DNA of 64,000 nt, from assembly GCA_041913045.1 (NCBI GenBank), contig JAYSGB010000003.1:1-64000 (forward strand), read 5' to 3'. The stretch is from CAMLOF01 sp041913045 (GTDB lineage: Bacteria > Pseudomonadota > Gammaproteobacteria > Burkholderiales > Burkholderiaceae_C). Below are positions 1 to 8,421 of this stretch, in pieces. The position numbers and the translations under genes are program-made. Position 1 is the stretch's first letter. Each line of letters opens with the position of its first letter. A model generated the notes under the pieces. The model was given only the letters and a program-made list of their open reading frames with translations, was not told where the DNA came from and made no database searches.

Positions 1-694
1 GACCGGTCAGGGCCACGCGCAGACGGTTGCCCGGGGGCTCGTTCATCTGGCCGTAAACCATGGACACCTTGGACTCACCCAGGTTCTCCAGGTTCACCAC
101 GCCGGAGTCCGCCATCTCGTGGTAGAAGTCGTTACCTTCACGGGTACGCTCACCCACACCAGCGAACACGGACAAGCCAGAGTGCGCCTTGGCGATGTTG
201 TTGATGAGCTCCATCATGTTCACGGTCTTGCCCACACCGGCGCCACCGAACAGACCCACTTTACCGCCCTTGGCGAACGGGCACACCAGGTCAATCACCT
301 TGATGCCGGTTTCCAGCAGTTCCTGCGAGGGGGACAGCTCGTCGTAAGCGGGTGCCTTGCGGTGGATGGATGCGGTCAGCGCCTGGTCCACGGGGCCGCG
401 CTCGTCGATGGGGTTACCCAGCACGTCCATGATGCGGCCCAGAGTCGCCTTGCCCACGGGCACGGTGATGGGCGCGTTGGTGTTGGTCACGACCATACCG
501 CGACGCAGACCATCGGACGAACCCAGTGCAATCGTACGCACCACGCCGTCACCCAGCTGCTGTTGCACTTCCAGGGTCAGTGCGGAACCTTCCATTTTCA
601 GCGCGTCGTACACGCGGGGCATCTGGTCGCGCGGGAACTCCACGTCCACCACGGCGCCGATACACTGAACAATCTTGCCTTGAGCTTGAGCCAT
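1..694 (-). CDS. atpD: ATP synthase F1 subunit beta (partial, C-terminus beyond window)
   Basis: Catalytic beta subunit of the F1 sector, which makes ATP at the cytoplasmic face of the inner membrane. About 231 N-terminal residues are present. The start at 694 reads MAQAQGKIVQCIGAVVDVEF, typical of AtpD. The Walker A loop GGAGVGKT is encoded near 215-245. The gene is open at base 1, so the C-terminal half is missing because of the window edge. It is the last visible gene of the operon, 43 bases after atpG; atpC would be expected next. Identification is secure. Confidence 0.97.
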   Translation of the reverse strand, partial: MAQAQGKIVQCIGAVVDVEFPRDQMPRVYDALKMEGSALTLEVQQQLGDGVVRTIALGSSDGLRRGMVVTNTNAPITVPVGKATLGRIMDVLGNPIDERGPVDQALTASIHRKAPAYDELSPSQELLETGIKVIDLVCPFAKGGKVGLFGGAGVGKTVNMMELINNIAKAHSGLSVFAGVGERTREGNDFYHEMADSGVVNLENLGESKVSMVYGQMNEPPGNRLRVALTG

Positions 695-737
695 GATTGA
701 TACCTTTAAATTTCTCTAGATTCTTGAGACCTCGACC

Positions 738-1607
738 TCACACGGCCGCGGCGCCTGCCACAATTTCCGACAGCTCTTTGGTGATGCCGGCCTGACGGGT
801 CTTGTTGTAGACCAGCTTGAGCTCGTTGATCACATTGCCGGCGTTGTCGGTTGCGGCCTTCATGGCCACCATGCGGGCCGATTGCTCGGACGCCATGTTC
901 TCGGCCACAGCCTGGTACACCTGGGACTCGATGTAGCGGACCAGCAATTCGTCGATGACGGTTGCAGCGTCCGGTTCATAGAGGTAGTCCCAGTCGTGCC
1001 CACGCTGACCTTCGTGCAGGGACTCAGGCGCCAGGGGCAGCAACTGCTGCACCACGGCTTCCTGCTTCATCGTGTTGATGAACTTGGTGTAGCACAGGTA
1101 CACAGCGCTGATGCGACCTTCGGTGTAAGCATCCAGCAGCACCTTGACCGGGCCGATCAGCTTTTCCAGATGGGGCGTGTCACCCAGACCGGTGACATGC
1201 GACACCACCTTGGCGCCGATGCGGTTCATGAAACCCAGGCCCTTGTTGCCGATGGCCACCACTTCCGTGGAACGGCCTTCAGCCTGCGAGGCCTTGAGCT
1301 GGTTGGTTGCCGCACGCAGGACGTTGGTGTTCAGGCCACCGCACAAACCCTTGTCTGTGGACACCACGATCATGCCCGCCACCTTCGCGCCGTCGTTGGA
1401 CTGCATGAAGGGGTGGGTGTACTCGGGGTTCGCCTGGCTCAGGTTGGAAGCGATCTGGCGCACCTTCTCGCTGTAGGGCCTGGCCATGCGCATGCGGTCC
1501 TGCGCCTTGCGCATCTTGGAGGCGGCCACCATTTCCATGGCTTTGGTGATCTTCTTGGTGTTTTCCACCGATTTGATCTTGCCGCGTATTTCCTTGCCTG
1601 CTGCCAT
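738..1607 (-). CDS. atpG: ATP synthase F1 subunit gamma
   Basis: Central rotor shaft of F1, linking c-ring rotation to catalysis in the alpha3beta3 head. The protein has 289 residues, the usual length. Its N-terminus begins MAAGKEIRGKIKSVENTKKI, followed by a long basic coiled coil (KAMEMVAASKMRKAQDRM). The C-terminal helix ends with the conserved stretch RQAGITKELSEIVAGA. Both helices form the rotating coiled coil in known structures. It lies between atpA (32 bases upstream) and atpD in the standard order and is surely cotranscribed with them. Confidence 0.97.
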   Translation of the reverse strand: MAAGKEIRGKIKSVENTKKITKAMEMVAASKMRKAQDRMRMARPYSEKVRQIASNLSQANPEYTHPFMQSNDGAKVAGMIVVSTDKGLCGGLNTNVLRAATNQLKASQAEGRSTEVVAIGNKGLGFMNRIGAKVVSHVTGLGDTPHLEKLIGPVKVLLDAYTEGRISAVYLCYTKFINTMKQEAVVQQLLPLAPESLHEGQRGHDWDYLYEPDAATVIDELLVRYIESQVYQAVAENMASEQSARMVAMKAATDNAGNVINELKLVYNKTRQAGITKELSEIVAGAAAV

Positions 1608-1639
1608 TGATGCTCCTTAATCGGTCGCGAACGCGCCGC

Positions 1640-3196
1640 TTAGTAGGTGCCGGTCTTCTTGAACTCGGCGATGGCCGCGTTCAGTTCAGCTTCGGCGTCC
1701 TTGTCCATGGCCTTGTTGCTTTCCAGCTTGGCCAGCAGGGCTGCGTACTTGTCCTTCAGGTAGGCGTGCATGCCGGATTCGAAAGCCAGAACCTTCTTCA
1801 CGTCCACGTCGTCCAGGAAGCCCTTGTTCACGGCGAACAGGGTCGCACCCATCAGGCTGATGGACTGGGGCGAGTACTGGGCCTGCTTGAGCAGTTCGGT
1901 CACGCGGGCACCGCGATCCAGCTGCTTGCGGGTAGCGGCGTCCAGGTCGGATGCGAACTGCGCGAACGCAGCCAGTTCACGGTACTGCGCCAGGTCGGTA
2001 CGGATACCGCCGGACAGGCTCTTGATCAGCTTGGTCTGCGCTGCACCACCCACGCGGGACACGGAGATACCGGCGTTGATGGCGGGGCGGATACCGGCGT
2101 TGAACAGGCTGGTTTCCAGGAAGATCTGGCCGTCGGTGATGGAGATCACGTTCGTCGGCACGAAGGCAGACACGTCACCAGCCTGGGTTTCGATGATCGG
2201 CAGTGCGGTCAACGAGCCGGTCTTGCCCTTGACTTCACCCTTGGTGAAGGCTTCGACGTAGTCGGCGTTCACGCGAGCGGCACGCTCCAGCAGGCGGCTG
2301 TGCAGGTAGAACACGTCGCCAGGGTAGGCTTCACGGCCCGGGGGACGGCGCAGCAGCAGGGACACCTGACGGTATGCCACGGCCTGCTTGGACAGGTCGT
2401 CGTAAACGATCAGGGCATCTTCACCGCGGTCGCGGAAGTATTCACCCATCGTGCAGCCTGCATAGGCAGACAGGTACTGCATGGCGGCGGATTCGGATGC
2501 GGAAGCGGCCACCACGATGGTGTATTCCATGGCACCGGACTGCTCCAGGGCGCGCACCACGTTCTTGATGGACGAAGCCTTCTGGCCGATGGCGACGTAG
2601 ATACACGTCACGCCCTGGCCCTTCTGGTTGATGATCGCGTCGATCGCCACGGCGGTCTTACCAGTCTGGCGGTCGCCAATGATCAGTTCGCGCTGGCCAC
2701 GGCCGATCGGCACCATGGAGTCAATGGACTTCAGGCCGGTCTGCAGCGGCTGGTCCACGGACTGACGTGCGATCACGCCGGGAGCCACTTTTTCGATCAC
2801 GTCGGTCATCTTGGCGTTGACCGGACCTTTGCCGTCAATGGGCTGACCCAGAGCGTTGACCACGCGGCCAACCAGCTCGGGGCCCACGGGCACTTCCAGA
2901 ATGCGACCCGTGCACTTGACGGTGTCGCCTTCGGAGATGTGCTCGTACTCACCCAGCACCACGGCGCCCACGGAGTCGCGCTCCAGGTTCAGCGCCAGGC
3001 CGAAGGTCGGCTGACCAGCGGCATTGGCGGGGAATTCCAGCATCTCACCCTGCATCACGTCGCTCAGGCCATGCACGCGAACGATACCGTCGGTCACGGA
3101 CACCACGGTACCCTGGTTGCGCACATCGGCAGAGGGAGCCAAGCCTTCGATGCGGGACTTGATCAGTTCAGAAATTTCTGCGGGATTGAGTTGCAT
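1640..3196 (-). CDS. atpA: ATP synthase F1 subunit alpha
   Basis: Non-catalytic nucleotide-binding subunit of the F1 head. The protein has 518 residues, close to the family norm. The start is MQLNPAEISELIKSRIEGL. The P-loop GDRQTGKTAVAID is visible around residue 170, and VGGAAQTKLIKSLSGGIR, which carries the alpha-type arginine finger region, further on. It lies 49 bases downstream of atpH. The long open frame on the opposite strand (1607-3217) is a codon-bias shadow. Confidence 0.98.
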   Translation of the reverse strand: MQLNPAEISELIKSRIEGLAPSADVRNQGTVVSVTDGIVRVHGLSDVMQGEMLEFPANAAGQPTFGLALNLERDSVGAVVLGEYEHISEGDTVKCTGRILEVPVGPELVGRVVNALGQPIDGKGPVNAKMTDVIEKVAPGVIARQSVDQPLQTGLKSIDSMVPIGRGQRELIIGDRQTGKTAVAIDAIINQKGQGVTCIYVAIGQKASSIKNVVRALEQSGAMEYTIVVAASASESAAMQYLSAYAGCTMGEYFRDRGEDALIVYDDLSKQAVAYRQVSLLLRRPPGREAYPGDVFYLHSRLLERAARVNADYVEAFTKGEVKGKTGSLTALPIIETQAGDVSAFVPTNVISITDGQIFLETSLFNAGIRPAINAGISVSRVGGAAQTKLIKSLSGGIRTDLAQYRELAAFAQFASDLDAATRKQLDRGARVTELLKQAQYSPQSISLMGATLFAVNKGFLDDVDVKKVLAFESGMHAYLKDKYAALLAKLESNKAMDKDAEAELNAAIAEFKKTGTY

Positions 3197-3245
3197 GACT
3201 CTTTCCTTCTTTCGTAAATAGTGACGCTTCGGGACACACCGCGGC

Positions 3246-3776
3246 TCACGCCGTCAGGGCCACTCTCATTTGTTCCAGACGGGCTTTGACGGAGGTGTCC
3301 AGCACCTCGTCACCCACCACCACGCGCACGCCGCCGATGAGTTCGGGCTGCAACTCCACCTTGAGGTTGAGCTTGCGTCCGAAACGCTTTTCAAGAACGC
3401 CGGCCAGATCTGCCAGGGCAGCGCTGTCGATGTCGTAGGCGCTGTACACCACGGCATCCGAGGTGCCCTGTTGCGCGGTCATGAGAGCGCGGAACTGCTG
3501 AGCAATCTCGGGCAGGGCCGCAACGCGGCCGTTGTCGATCACCGTGCGCAGGAAATTGCGAGCCATCTCTGGCAGGGCCTGCTTGGCCACACCAGTGATC
3601 ACGTCGAACACCTGTTCGGAAGTGACCTTGGGGTTGTCGGCAAACTGCAGCAGTTGCTCGTTTCCGGCAATGGCGGCCAGTTCGTCGAGCCACTGCGCTG
3701 CGGCAACGGCATCAGCCTTGGCGGCCTTGAACAGCGCTTCGGCGTAGGGTCGGGCAATGGTGGCAAGTTCGGCCAT
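3246..3776 (-). CDS. atpH: ATP synthase F1 subunit delta
   Basis: Peripheral-stalk connector (OSCP homologue) that joins the b subunits to the F1 head. The protein has 176 residues. Its N-terminus MAELATIARPYAEALFKAAK is the standard OSCP/delta signature, and the C-terminal VVGDEVLDTSVKARLEQMR matches the conserved end of the family. It sits 21 bases after atpF in the normal order. Confidence 0.96.
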   Translation of the reverse strand: MAELATIARPYAEALFKAAKADAVAAAQWLDELAAIAGNEQLLQFADNPKVTSEQVFDVITGVAKQALPEMARNFLRTVIDNGRVAALPEIAQQFRALMTAQQGTSDAVVYSAYDIDSAALADLAGVLEKRFGRKLNLKVELQPELIGGVRVVVGDEVLDTSVKARLEQMRVALTA

Positions 3777-3797
3777 GGGTCAACCTTTGTGCGCGGA

Positions 3798-4268
3798 TCA
3801 GAGTTCGGTCTTCAGGCGGCTCAACAACTCGGCGTGGACGCCTGCGTTGACTTCGCGCTGGAGGATTTGCTCGGCGCCTTTGACAGCCAGACCAGCCACT
3901 TGCTCGCGCAGGGCTTCACGTGCCTTGACGATCTGCTGGTCGGCCTCGGCCTTGGCAGCTTCGATGATCTTGGCGGCTTCGTCGTTGGCGCGGGCCTTGG
4001 CCTCTTCGATCAGAGACTGGGCACGGCGCTCGGCGTCAGCCAGACGGGTCGCGGACTCGTTGCGCGACTTGCTCAACTCTTCCTCGACGCGCTTGTTGGC
4101 CACGGCCAGCTCGGTCTTAGCCTTCTCGGAGGCAGCCAGACCTTCGGAAATCTTCTGCGCGCGCTCATCCAGGGCCTTGGCGATGGGGGGCCACACGAAC
4201 TTCATCGTGAACCACACCAGAATCGCAAAGACGATGGCTTGCGCAAAGAGGGTTGCATTGATGTTCAT
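3798..4268 (-). CDS. atpF: ATP synthase Fo subunit b
   Basis: Peripheral-stalk subunit b, 156 residues from the ATG at 4268. One N-terminal membrane helix (NATLFAQAIVFAILVWFT) is followed by a long charged coiled coil rich in Ala, Glu and Lys. An upstream in-frame ATG at 4334 would add 22 residues not expected in the family; the ATG at 4268 follows an AGAAAGG ribosome site and places the membrane helix at the N-terminus as usual, so it is preferred. Neighbours are atpE upstream and atpH downstream. Confidence 0.96.
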   Translation of the reverse strand: MNINATLFAQAIVFAILVWFTMKFVWPPIAKALDERAQKISEGLAASEKAKTELAVANKRVEEELSKSRNESATRLADAERRAQSLIEEAKARANDEAAKIIEAAKAEADQQIVKAREALREQVAGLAVKGAEQILQREVNAGVHAELLSRLKTEL

Positions 4269-4370
4269 CGCAACGCCTTTCTGTGTGTTAACAAGAGTTG
4301 AAACGCATTTGCTGGGAGACATGCGCCCGGACACCGGGCCCGGGGCGCACCCTTCCTCACAGCAAGACTA

Positions 4371-4619
4371 TCAGGCCAGAACGAAGGGGTTGGCGAATGC
4401 GAACAACAGGGCGATAGCAACGCCGATCAGGAACGCAGCGTCGATCAGGCCGGCCAGAATGAACATCTTGGTCTGCAGGTCGTTCATCAGCTCGGGCTGG
4501 CGAGCAGAAGACTCGAGGAACTTGCCACCCATCAGGGCGATACCGATAGAGGCGCCGATGGCACCCAGACCGACGATGATGCCGCAAGCCAGAGCAACGA
4601 GACCCAGAATGTTTTCCAT
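4371..4619 (-). CDS. atpE: ATP synthase Fo subunit c
   Basis: Proteolipid forming the rotating c-ring. The 82 residues are two hydrophobic hairpin helices joined by a polar loop with the conserved Arg-Gln-Pro (residues 40-42). The proton-carrying acid is Asp60 in LAGLIDAAFLIG, so this is a proton-type ring; the glutamate/glutamine pattern of Na+-translocating rings is not seen. An apparent 103-base spacer separates it from atpF, as is common in this operon. Confidence 0.97.
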   Translation of the reverse strand: MENILGLVALACGIIVGLGAIGASIGIALMGGKFLESSARQPELMNDLQTKMFILAGLIDAAFLIGVAIALLFAFANPFVLA

Positions 4620-4696
4620 GGTGATTCCTTTGATTTGAGAGGAAGGTTGAAGTTACAGAGAGAAAAGAAACACAGTGCTGCGCGGGTTACGCGAAC

Positions 4697-5596
4697 TCAG
4701 TGCGCATCATGAGCCTGACCCAGATAGATCAGAGCCAGCATCATGAAGATGAACGCCTGCAGGGTGATGACCAGGATGTGGAACAAGGTCCACACCGTGC
4801 CGGCGATCAGGTGCCCGACGAAGAGCAGGCTTCCACCGAAGGAGAGGGCAGCGTAACCACCCAGCAGCGCAATCAGCATGAAGACCAGCTCGCCCGCGAA
4901 CATGTTGCCAAACAACCGCATGCCGTGGGAAACGGTCTTCGCCACGAATTCGATCATTTGCATCAGGAAGTTGACCACCCCCAGCAGCACGGCCCAGACC
5001 GGGTTCTTGCTGGTACCGAAGGGTGCACACACGAGCTCGTGCGCCCAGCCGCCCAGACCTTTGATCTTGACGTTGTAGAACAGGCACAGCAGCAGCACGG
5101 AGGTGGACAGACCCAGCGTGGTCGACAGATCGGCGGTAGGCACCACGCGCAGGTAGGCGTGATGGGGATCATGGCCGGTGGCGGCGTAGTAACCCTCCCA
5201 AAGCTTGGGCAGCAGGTCCAGCGGCAGCATGTCCATGAAGTTCATCATGAAGATCCAGACGAAGACGGTCAGCGCCAACGGGGCCACAAGCTTGCGGCTC
5301 TGGGCGTTGTGGATCACGCTCTTGGCCTGGTTCTCGACCATTTCAACCAGGATTTCAACCGCAGCCTGGAAGCGCCCGGGCACGCCAGCAGTTGCCTTGC
5401 GTGCAGCTAGCCACAGCACGAACACCGACAGCAAACCCAACAGGGAGGCAATAACCACCGAGTCCAGGTTGATGTAGGAAAAGTCGACGATGCTCGACTG
5501 TTTGTGCCCCTGGTTGGTCAGGTGGGTCAGGTGGTGCTTGATGTACTCGCCCGGGGTGGGCCCAACGCCTTCAGTAGCCATGGTTGAATCAGCCAA
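4697..5596 (-). CDS. atpB: ATP synthase Fo subunit a
   Basis: Membrane stator subunit a, which holds the two proton half-channels. The protein has 299 residues with several hydrophobic helices. The motif SHGMRLFGNMFAGE contains the essential arginine that faces the c-ring. The N-terminal extension with TPGEYIKHHLTHLT is typical of betaproteobacterial AtpB. It lies between atpI and atpE. Confidence 0.97.
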   Translation of the reverse strand: MADSTMATEGVGPTPGEYIKHHLTHLTNQGHKQSSIVDFSYINLDSVVIASLLGLLSVFVLWLAARKATAGVPGRFQAAVEILVEMVENQAKSVIHNAQSRKLVAPLALTVFVWIFMMNFMDMLPLDLLPKLWEGYYAATGHDPHHAYLRVVPTADLSTTLGLSTSVLLLCLFYNVKIKGLGGWAHELVCAPFGTSKNPVWAVLLGVVNFLMQMIEFVAKTVSHGMRLFGNMFAGELVFMLIALLGGYAALSFGGSLLFVGHLIAGTVWTLFHILVITLQAFIFMMLALIYLGQAHDAH

Positions 5597-5611
5597 TCAA
5601 ATGTCAAAACC

Positions 5612-6151
5612 TTATCGCTTCAAGGCCGCCTGCCGGTTCTGCCACCAGAACGCCAGCCAGTAGGCCTTGAGCACCACCACCAGCCCGGCCACGAGGCCAA
5701 GCCAGCTCAGGTCGGGAATCAGGCGCGGCGCCGACCACATCATGGCCATTGCCAACAGCACCTTGACTCCCTCCCACAACAACACTCCTGCCAGCGACAC
5801 CTTGGCAACACCAGGGAACATCTTTGCAATCGCCCGGGAAAGGGCGCTTGAAGTCAGTCCGTATGCCATGAGTGCCGTTGGCAGCGTGATGCACAAGCCG
5901 CCATAGAACACCGACCACGCGACAGCAGGACTTTGCGTAAACACAACTCCTGCCAACGTGACAAGCGCCATCAGCACCACCTGCCACCACACCACACGCC
6001 AGGCCGACATTGCCGGCTGGCGTGCTCGCCACTGCTGCGCCTGTTCGCGCGTCAGGGGCTTGAATTCTTCTGCTGCTGCCTCATCTTCCCAGTCATGCAG
6101 TGTGTTTTCCTGGGGCGTGGGGCCCGGGGGGGACGATGGCTTGCGGGTCAT
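5612..6151 (-). CDS. atpI: ATP synthase subunit I (AtpI-like)
   Basis: First gene of the ATP synthase operon, 179 residues. A hydrophilic N-terminus is followed by four hydrophobic stretches (for example VVWWQVVLMALVTLAGVVF and LAMAMMWSAPRLIPDLSWL). AtpI proteins are poorly conserved and are thought to assist c-ring assembly. The assignment rests on its position 15 bases before atpB, its size and topology. It starts at the ATG at 6151, about 80 bases downstream of a good promoter. Confidence 0.88.
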   Translation of the reverse strand: MTRKPSSPPGPTPQENTLHDWEDEAAAEEFKPLTREQAQQWRARQPAMSAWRVVWWQVVLMALVTLAGVVFTQSPAVAWSVFYGGLCITLPTALMAYGLTSSALSRAIAKMFPGVAKVSLAGVLLWEGVKVLLAMAMMWSAPRLIPDLSWLGLVAGLVVVLKAYWLAFWWQNRQAALKR

Positions 6152-6230
6152 TGTCCGGCCTTGAAATTACGTACAGGTTACACACCGCACATGCAAGTCA
6201 CTTGCACTGCGAAGCTTGGCAAAGCCATTC

Positions 6231-6261
6231 ATTATACGTAGAAACCCCATGCGACAGTCAA
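6231..6261 (-). promoter_or_regulatory. Predicted sigma70 promoter of the atp operon
   Basis: On the minus strand a perfect -10 box TATAAT (6236 to 6231) lies 19 bases after a -35 box TTGACT (6261 to 6256). The 19-base spacer is longer than the ideal 17. It points toward atpI, 80 bases downstream, and is back to back with a promoter for the lipoate genes. Confidence 0.65.
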
Positions 6262-6283
6262 TAACCCCTGACTGGTGCATTTG

Positions 6284-6312
6284 TTGGCACCGGCGTGGTG
6301 CCCTGGGATAAT
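6284..6312 (+). promoter_or_regulatory. Predicted sigma70 promoter of the DUF493-lipB-lipA genes
   Basis: TTGGCA at 6284-6289 and GATAAT at 6307-6312 are separated by exactly 17 bases, each matching the consensus at five of six positions. The start codon of the DUF493 gene follows 50 bases later. Confidence 0.65.
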
Positions 6313-6361
6313 CCCTTTCTGCCGACCTCAAGCAGCCAGATCCGGCTGCGCCCTTGACGAC

Positions 6362-6646
6362 ATGGACTTCTCTCGCCCCATCCCCCCCGAGCAATCTCTT
6401 ATTGAGTACCCTTGCCATTTCCCGATCAAGGTGATGGGGGCGCATGTGGAGGGCTTCGCCGCAGCGATCGCACATGTGGCAACACAGTTCGATCCCGACT
6501 TTGACCCGCAGACCATGGAGCACCGCCCCAGCAAGGGCGGCAACTACCTGGGCCTGACCATCACCGTGCGCGTTGTGAGCCGCGAACAACTGGACGAGCT
6601 CTACCGGACCCTGACGACCCACCCGATGGTGAAAGTGGTGCTGTGA
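6362..6646 (+). CDS. ybeD: DUF493 (YbeD-like) protein
   Basis: Small protein of 94 residues from the ATG at 6362 (MDFSRPIPPEQSLIEYPCHF). An upstream in-frame start at 6275 lies on top of the promoter and would add an untypical extension. The sequence matches the DUF493/YbeD fold: FPIKVMG near the start, SKGGNYLGLTITV, and a C-terminal LYRTLTTHPMVKVVL. YbeD lies next to lipB in many proteobacteria; its role is not settled, though a lipoate-related regulatory task has been proposed. It overlaps lipB by four bases (GTGA), so translation is probably coupled. Confidence 0.9.
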   Translation: MDFSRPIPPEQSLIEYPCHFPIKVMGAHVEGFAAAIAHVATQFDPDFDPQTMEHRPSKGGNYLGLTITVRVVSREQLDELYRTLTTHPMVKVVL

Positions 6647-7323
6647 CAGCACCATTGGTCATACGCCGACTCGGGCAGGTGCCCTACCTGCCTACGTTCG
6701 AGGCCATGCAGCGCTTCACAGCCGAGCGCAGCGCCGACACGCCGGACGAGATCTGGCTTTGCGAACACCCGCCAACCTACACACAAGGGCTGGCAGGCAA
6801 GACGGATCACTTGCTCAACCCCGGCGACATTCCCCTGGTGCAGAGCAACCGTGGCGGCCAGGTCACGTACCATGGCCCTGGCCAAGTCGTGGCCTACCCG
6901 CTTATCAATTTGCAACGCGCCGGTTACTTCGTCAAGGAGTACGTTTACCGGCTGGAAGAAGCGGTGATCCGCACGCTGACCCACTGGCAAGTGACCGGGC
7001 ACCGGGTGGCCAGCGCACCTGGCATTTATGTGCGGCTGGCAAACCCGTTTGACCATTCGGCACTCACGGGCCCCGCTCCTGGGTCTGACCCTTTCGCAGG
7101 CCTGGGCAAGATCAGTGCGCTGGGCATCAAAGTGCACCGCCACTGCACCTACCACGGGCTTGCACTCAACGTATCCATGGACCTGGAACCCTTTTCCCGT
7201 ATCAACCCCTGCGGCTACGCGGGCCTGAAAACGGTGGACCTTTCTACAATCGGCGTTCAGGCCCAGCCTACGGAAGTGGCCGACGTTCTAGCCCACAAGC
7301 TTGAAGCCTTGCTTGCGCCCTGA
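6643..7323 (+). CDS. lipB: Lipoyl(octanoyl) transferase
   Basis: Transfers octanoate from acyl carrier protein to the lipoyl domains of 2-oxoacid dehydrogenases and GcvH, the first step of endogenous lipoate synthesis. The protein has 226 residues with a GTG start. It contains the family motif RGGQVTYHGPGQVVAYPL, the lysine region GKISALGIKVHRHCTYHG and the catalytic cysteine in RINPCGYAGL. It overlaps DUF493 by four bases and is followed 52 bases later by lipA, which completes the pathway. Confidence 0.97.
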   Translation: MTAPLVIRRLGQVPYLPTFEAMQRFTAERSADTPDEIWLCEHPPTYTQGLAGKTDHLLNPGDIPLVQSNRGGQVTYHGPGQVVAYPLINLQRAGYFVKEYVYRLEEAVIRTLTHWQVTGHRVASAPGIYVRLANPFDHSALTGPAPGSDPFAGLGKISALGIKVHRHCTYHGLALNVSMDLEPFSRINPCGYAGLKTVDLSTIGVQAQPTEVADVLAHKLEALLAP

Positions 7324-7375
7324 AGGCGCGATAGAGCTCATTCCGTCTGCCCCGTTTCTTACCGGAACCCCTAAC

Positions 7376-8356
7376 ATGACCACACCGCCCGTCGTTCGCG
7401 AAGCTGCCAGCGCAGAAAACTACGACCCCACCGCCAAGCAGAAGAGCCAGGCCAAGACAGCCCGCATTCCCATCAAGGTGGTGCCTGCGGAAGTGCTGAA
7501 GAAACCGGAATGGATTCGCGTGAAAGCGGGGTCGCCAAGCACCCGGTTCTACGAGATCAAGGACATTCTGCGGCAGAACAAGCTGGTAACGGTCTGCGAG
7601 GAGGCGTCTTGCCCGAACATTGGCGAGTGCTTCGGCAAGGGCACGGCCACCTTCATGATCATGGGCGACAAGTGCACCCGCCGCTGCCCGTTTTGTGACG
7701 TGGGACACGGCCGCCCCGATCCCCTGGACGCAAATGAGCCGGAGAACCTGGCGAAGACCATTGCCGCACTGAAGCTGAAGTATGTGGTGATCACCAGCGT
7801 GGACCGGGACGATCTGCGCGATGGCGGCGCAGGCCATTTCGTGGCTTGTATCGAGAAGACCCGCGAGTTGTCGCCCTCTACCCAGATTGAGGTGTTGGTG
7901 CCAGACTTCCGCGGACGCGACGACCGCGCCCTGGAAATTTTGAAGGCTGCTCCGCCAGATGTGATGAACCACAACCTGGAGACGGTGCCACGCCTTTACA
8001 AGGAGGCACGCCCAGGCTCGGACTACGCGTTCAGCCTGAACCTGCTGAAGAAGTTCAAAGCCCTCTTCCCAGACATTCCGACCAAGAGCGGCTTGATGGT
8101 GGGCCTGGGCGAAACCGACGAGGAAATTCTGGAAGTGATGCGCGACATGCGCGCTCACAACATCGACATGCTGACGATTGGGCAGTACCTGGCCCCCAGC
8201 GGCCACCACCTGCCCGTGCGACGTTACGTGCACCCCGACACGTTCAAGATGTTCGAGACCAAGGCCTATGAAATGGGCTTCAGCCACGCTGCCGTGGGTG
8301 CCATGGTGCGCAGCTCGTACCATGCCGACCAGCAGGCACATGCGGCTGGCGTTTGA
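7376..8356 (+). CDS. lipA: Lipoyl synthase (radical SAM)
   Basis: Inserts two sulfur atoms into octanoyl groups. The protein has 326 residues from the ATG at 7376; an upstream in-frame start at 7301 would overlap lipB and is less likely. Auxiliary cluster cysteines are C74, C79 and C85 (CEEASCPNIGEC), and the radical-SAM cluster is C100, C104 and C107 (CTRRCPFC). The conserved C-terminal RSSYHAD, which supplies the serine ligand of the auxiliary cluster, is present. It is the last gene before a strong terminator. Confidence 0.98.
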   Translation: MTTPPVVREAASAENYDPTAKQKSQAKTARIPIKVVPAEVLKKPEWIRVKAGSPSTRFYEIKDILRQNKLVTVCEEASCPNIGECFGKGTATFMIMGDKCTRRCPFCDVGHGRPDPLDANEPENLAKTIAALKLKYVVITSVDRDDLRDGGAGHFVACIEKTRELSPSTQIEVLVPDFRGRDDRALEILKAAPPDVMNHNLETVPRLYKEARPGSDYAFSLNLLKKFKALFPDIPTKSGLMVGLGETDEEILEVMRDMRAHNIDMLTIGQYLAPSGHHLPVRRYVHPDTFKMFETKAYEMGFSHAAVGAMVRSSYHADQQAHAAGV

Positions 8357-8375
8357 CGCAACGCCGCTGAAATGA

Positions 8376-8403
8376 AAAGAGGCCGCTGCAAGCGGCCTCT
8401 TTG
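8376..8403. terminator. Bidirectional intrinsic terminator between lipA and the TolC-OmpA gene
   Basis: A perfect 10-bp stem (8378-8387 with 8391-8400) with a three-base loop is flanked by AAA on one side and TTT on the other. It lies between two convergent genes and can serve both. Confidence 0.85.
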
Positions 8404-8421
8404 CTTTGGGGCTGACGAGGT

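Noticed and set aside
1607..3217. 536-residue plus-strand frame opposite atpA
   Set aside because: Shadow of atpA caused by codon bias; the minus-strand product is unmistakable.
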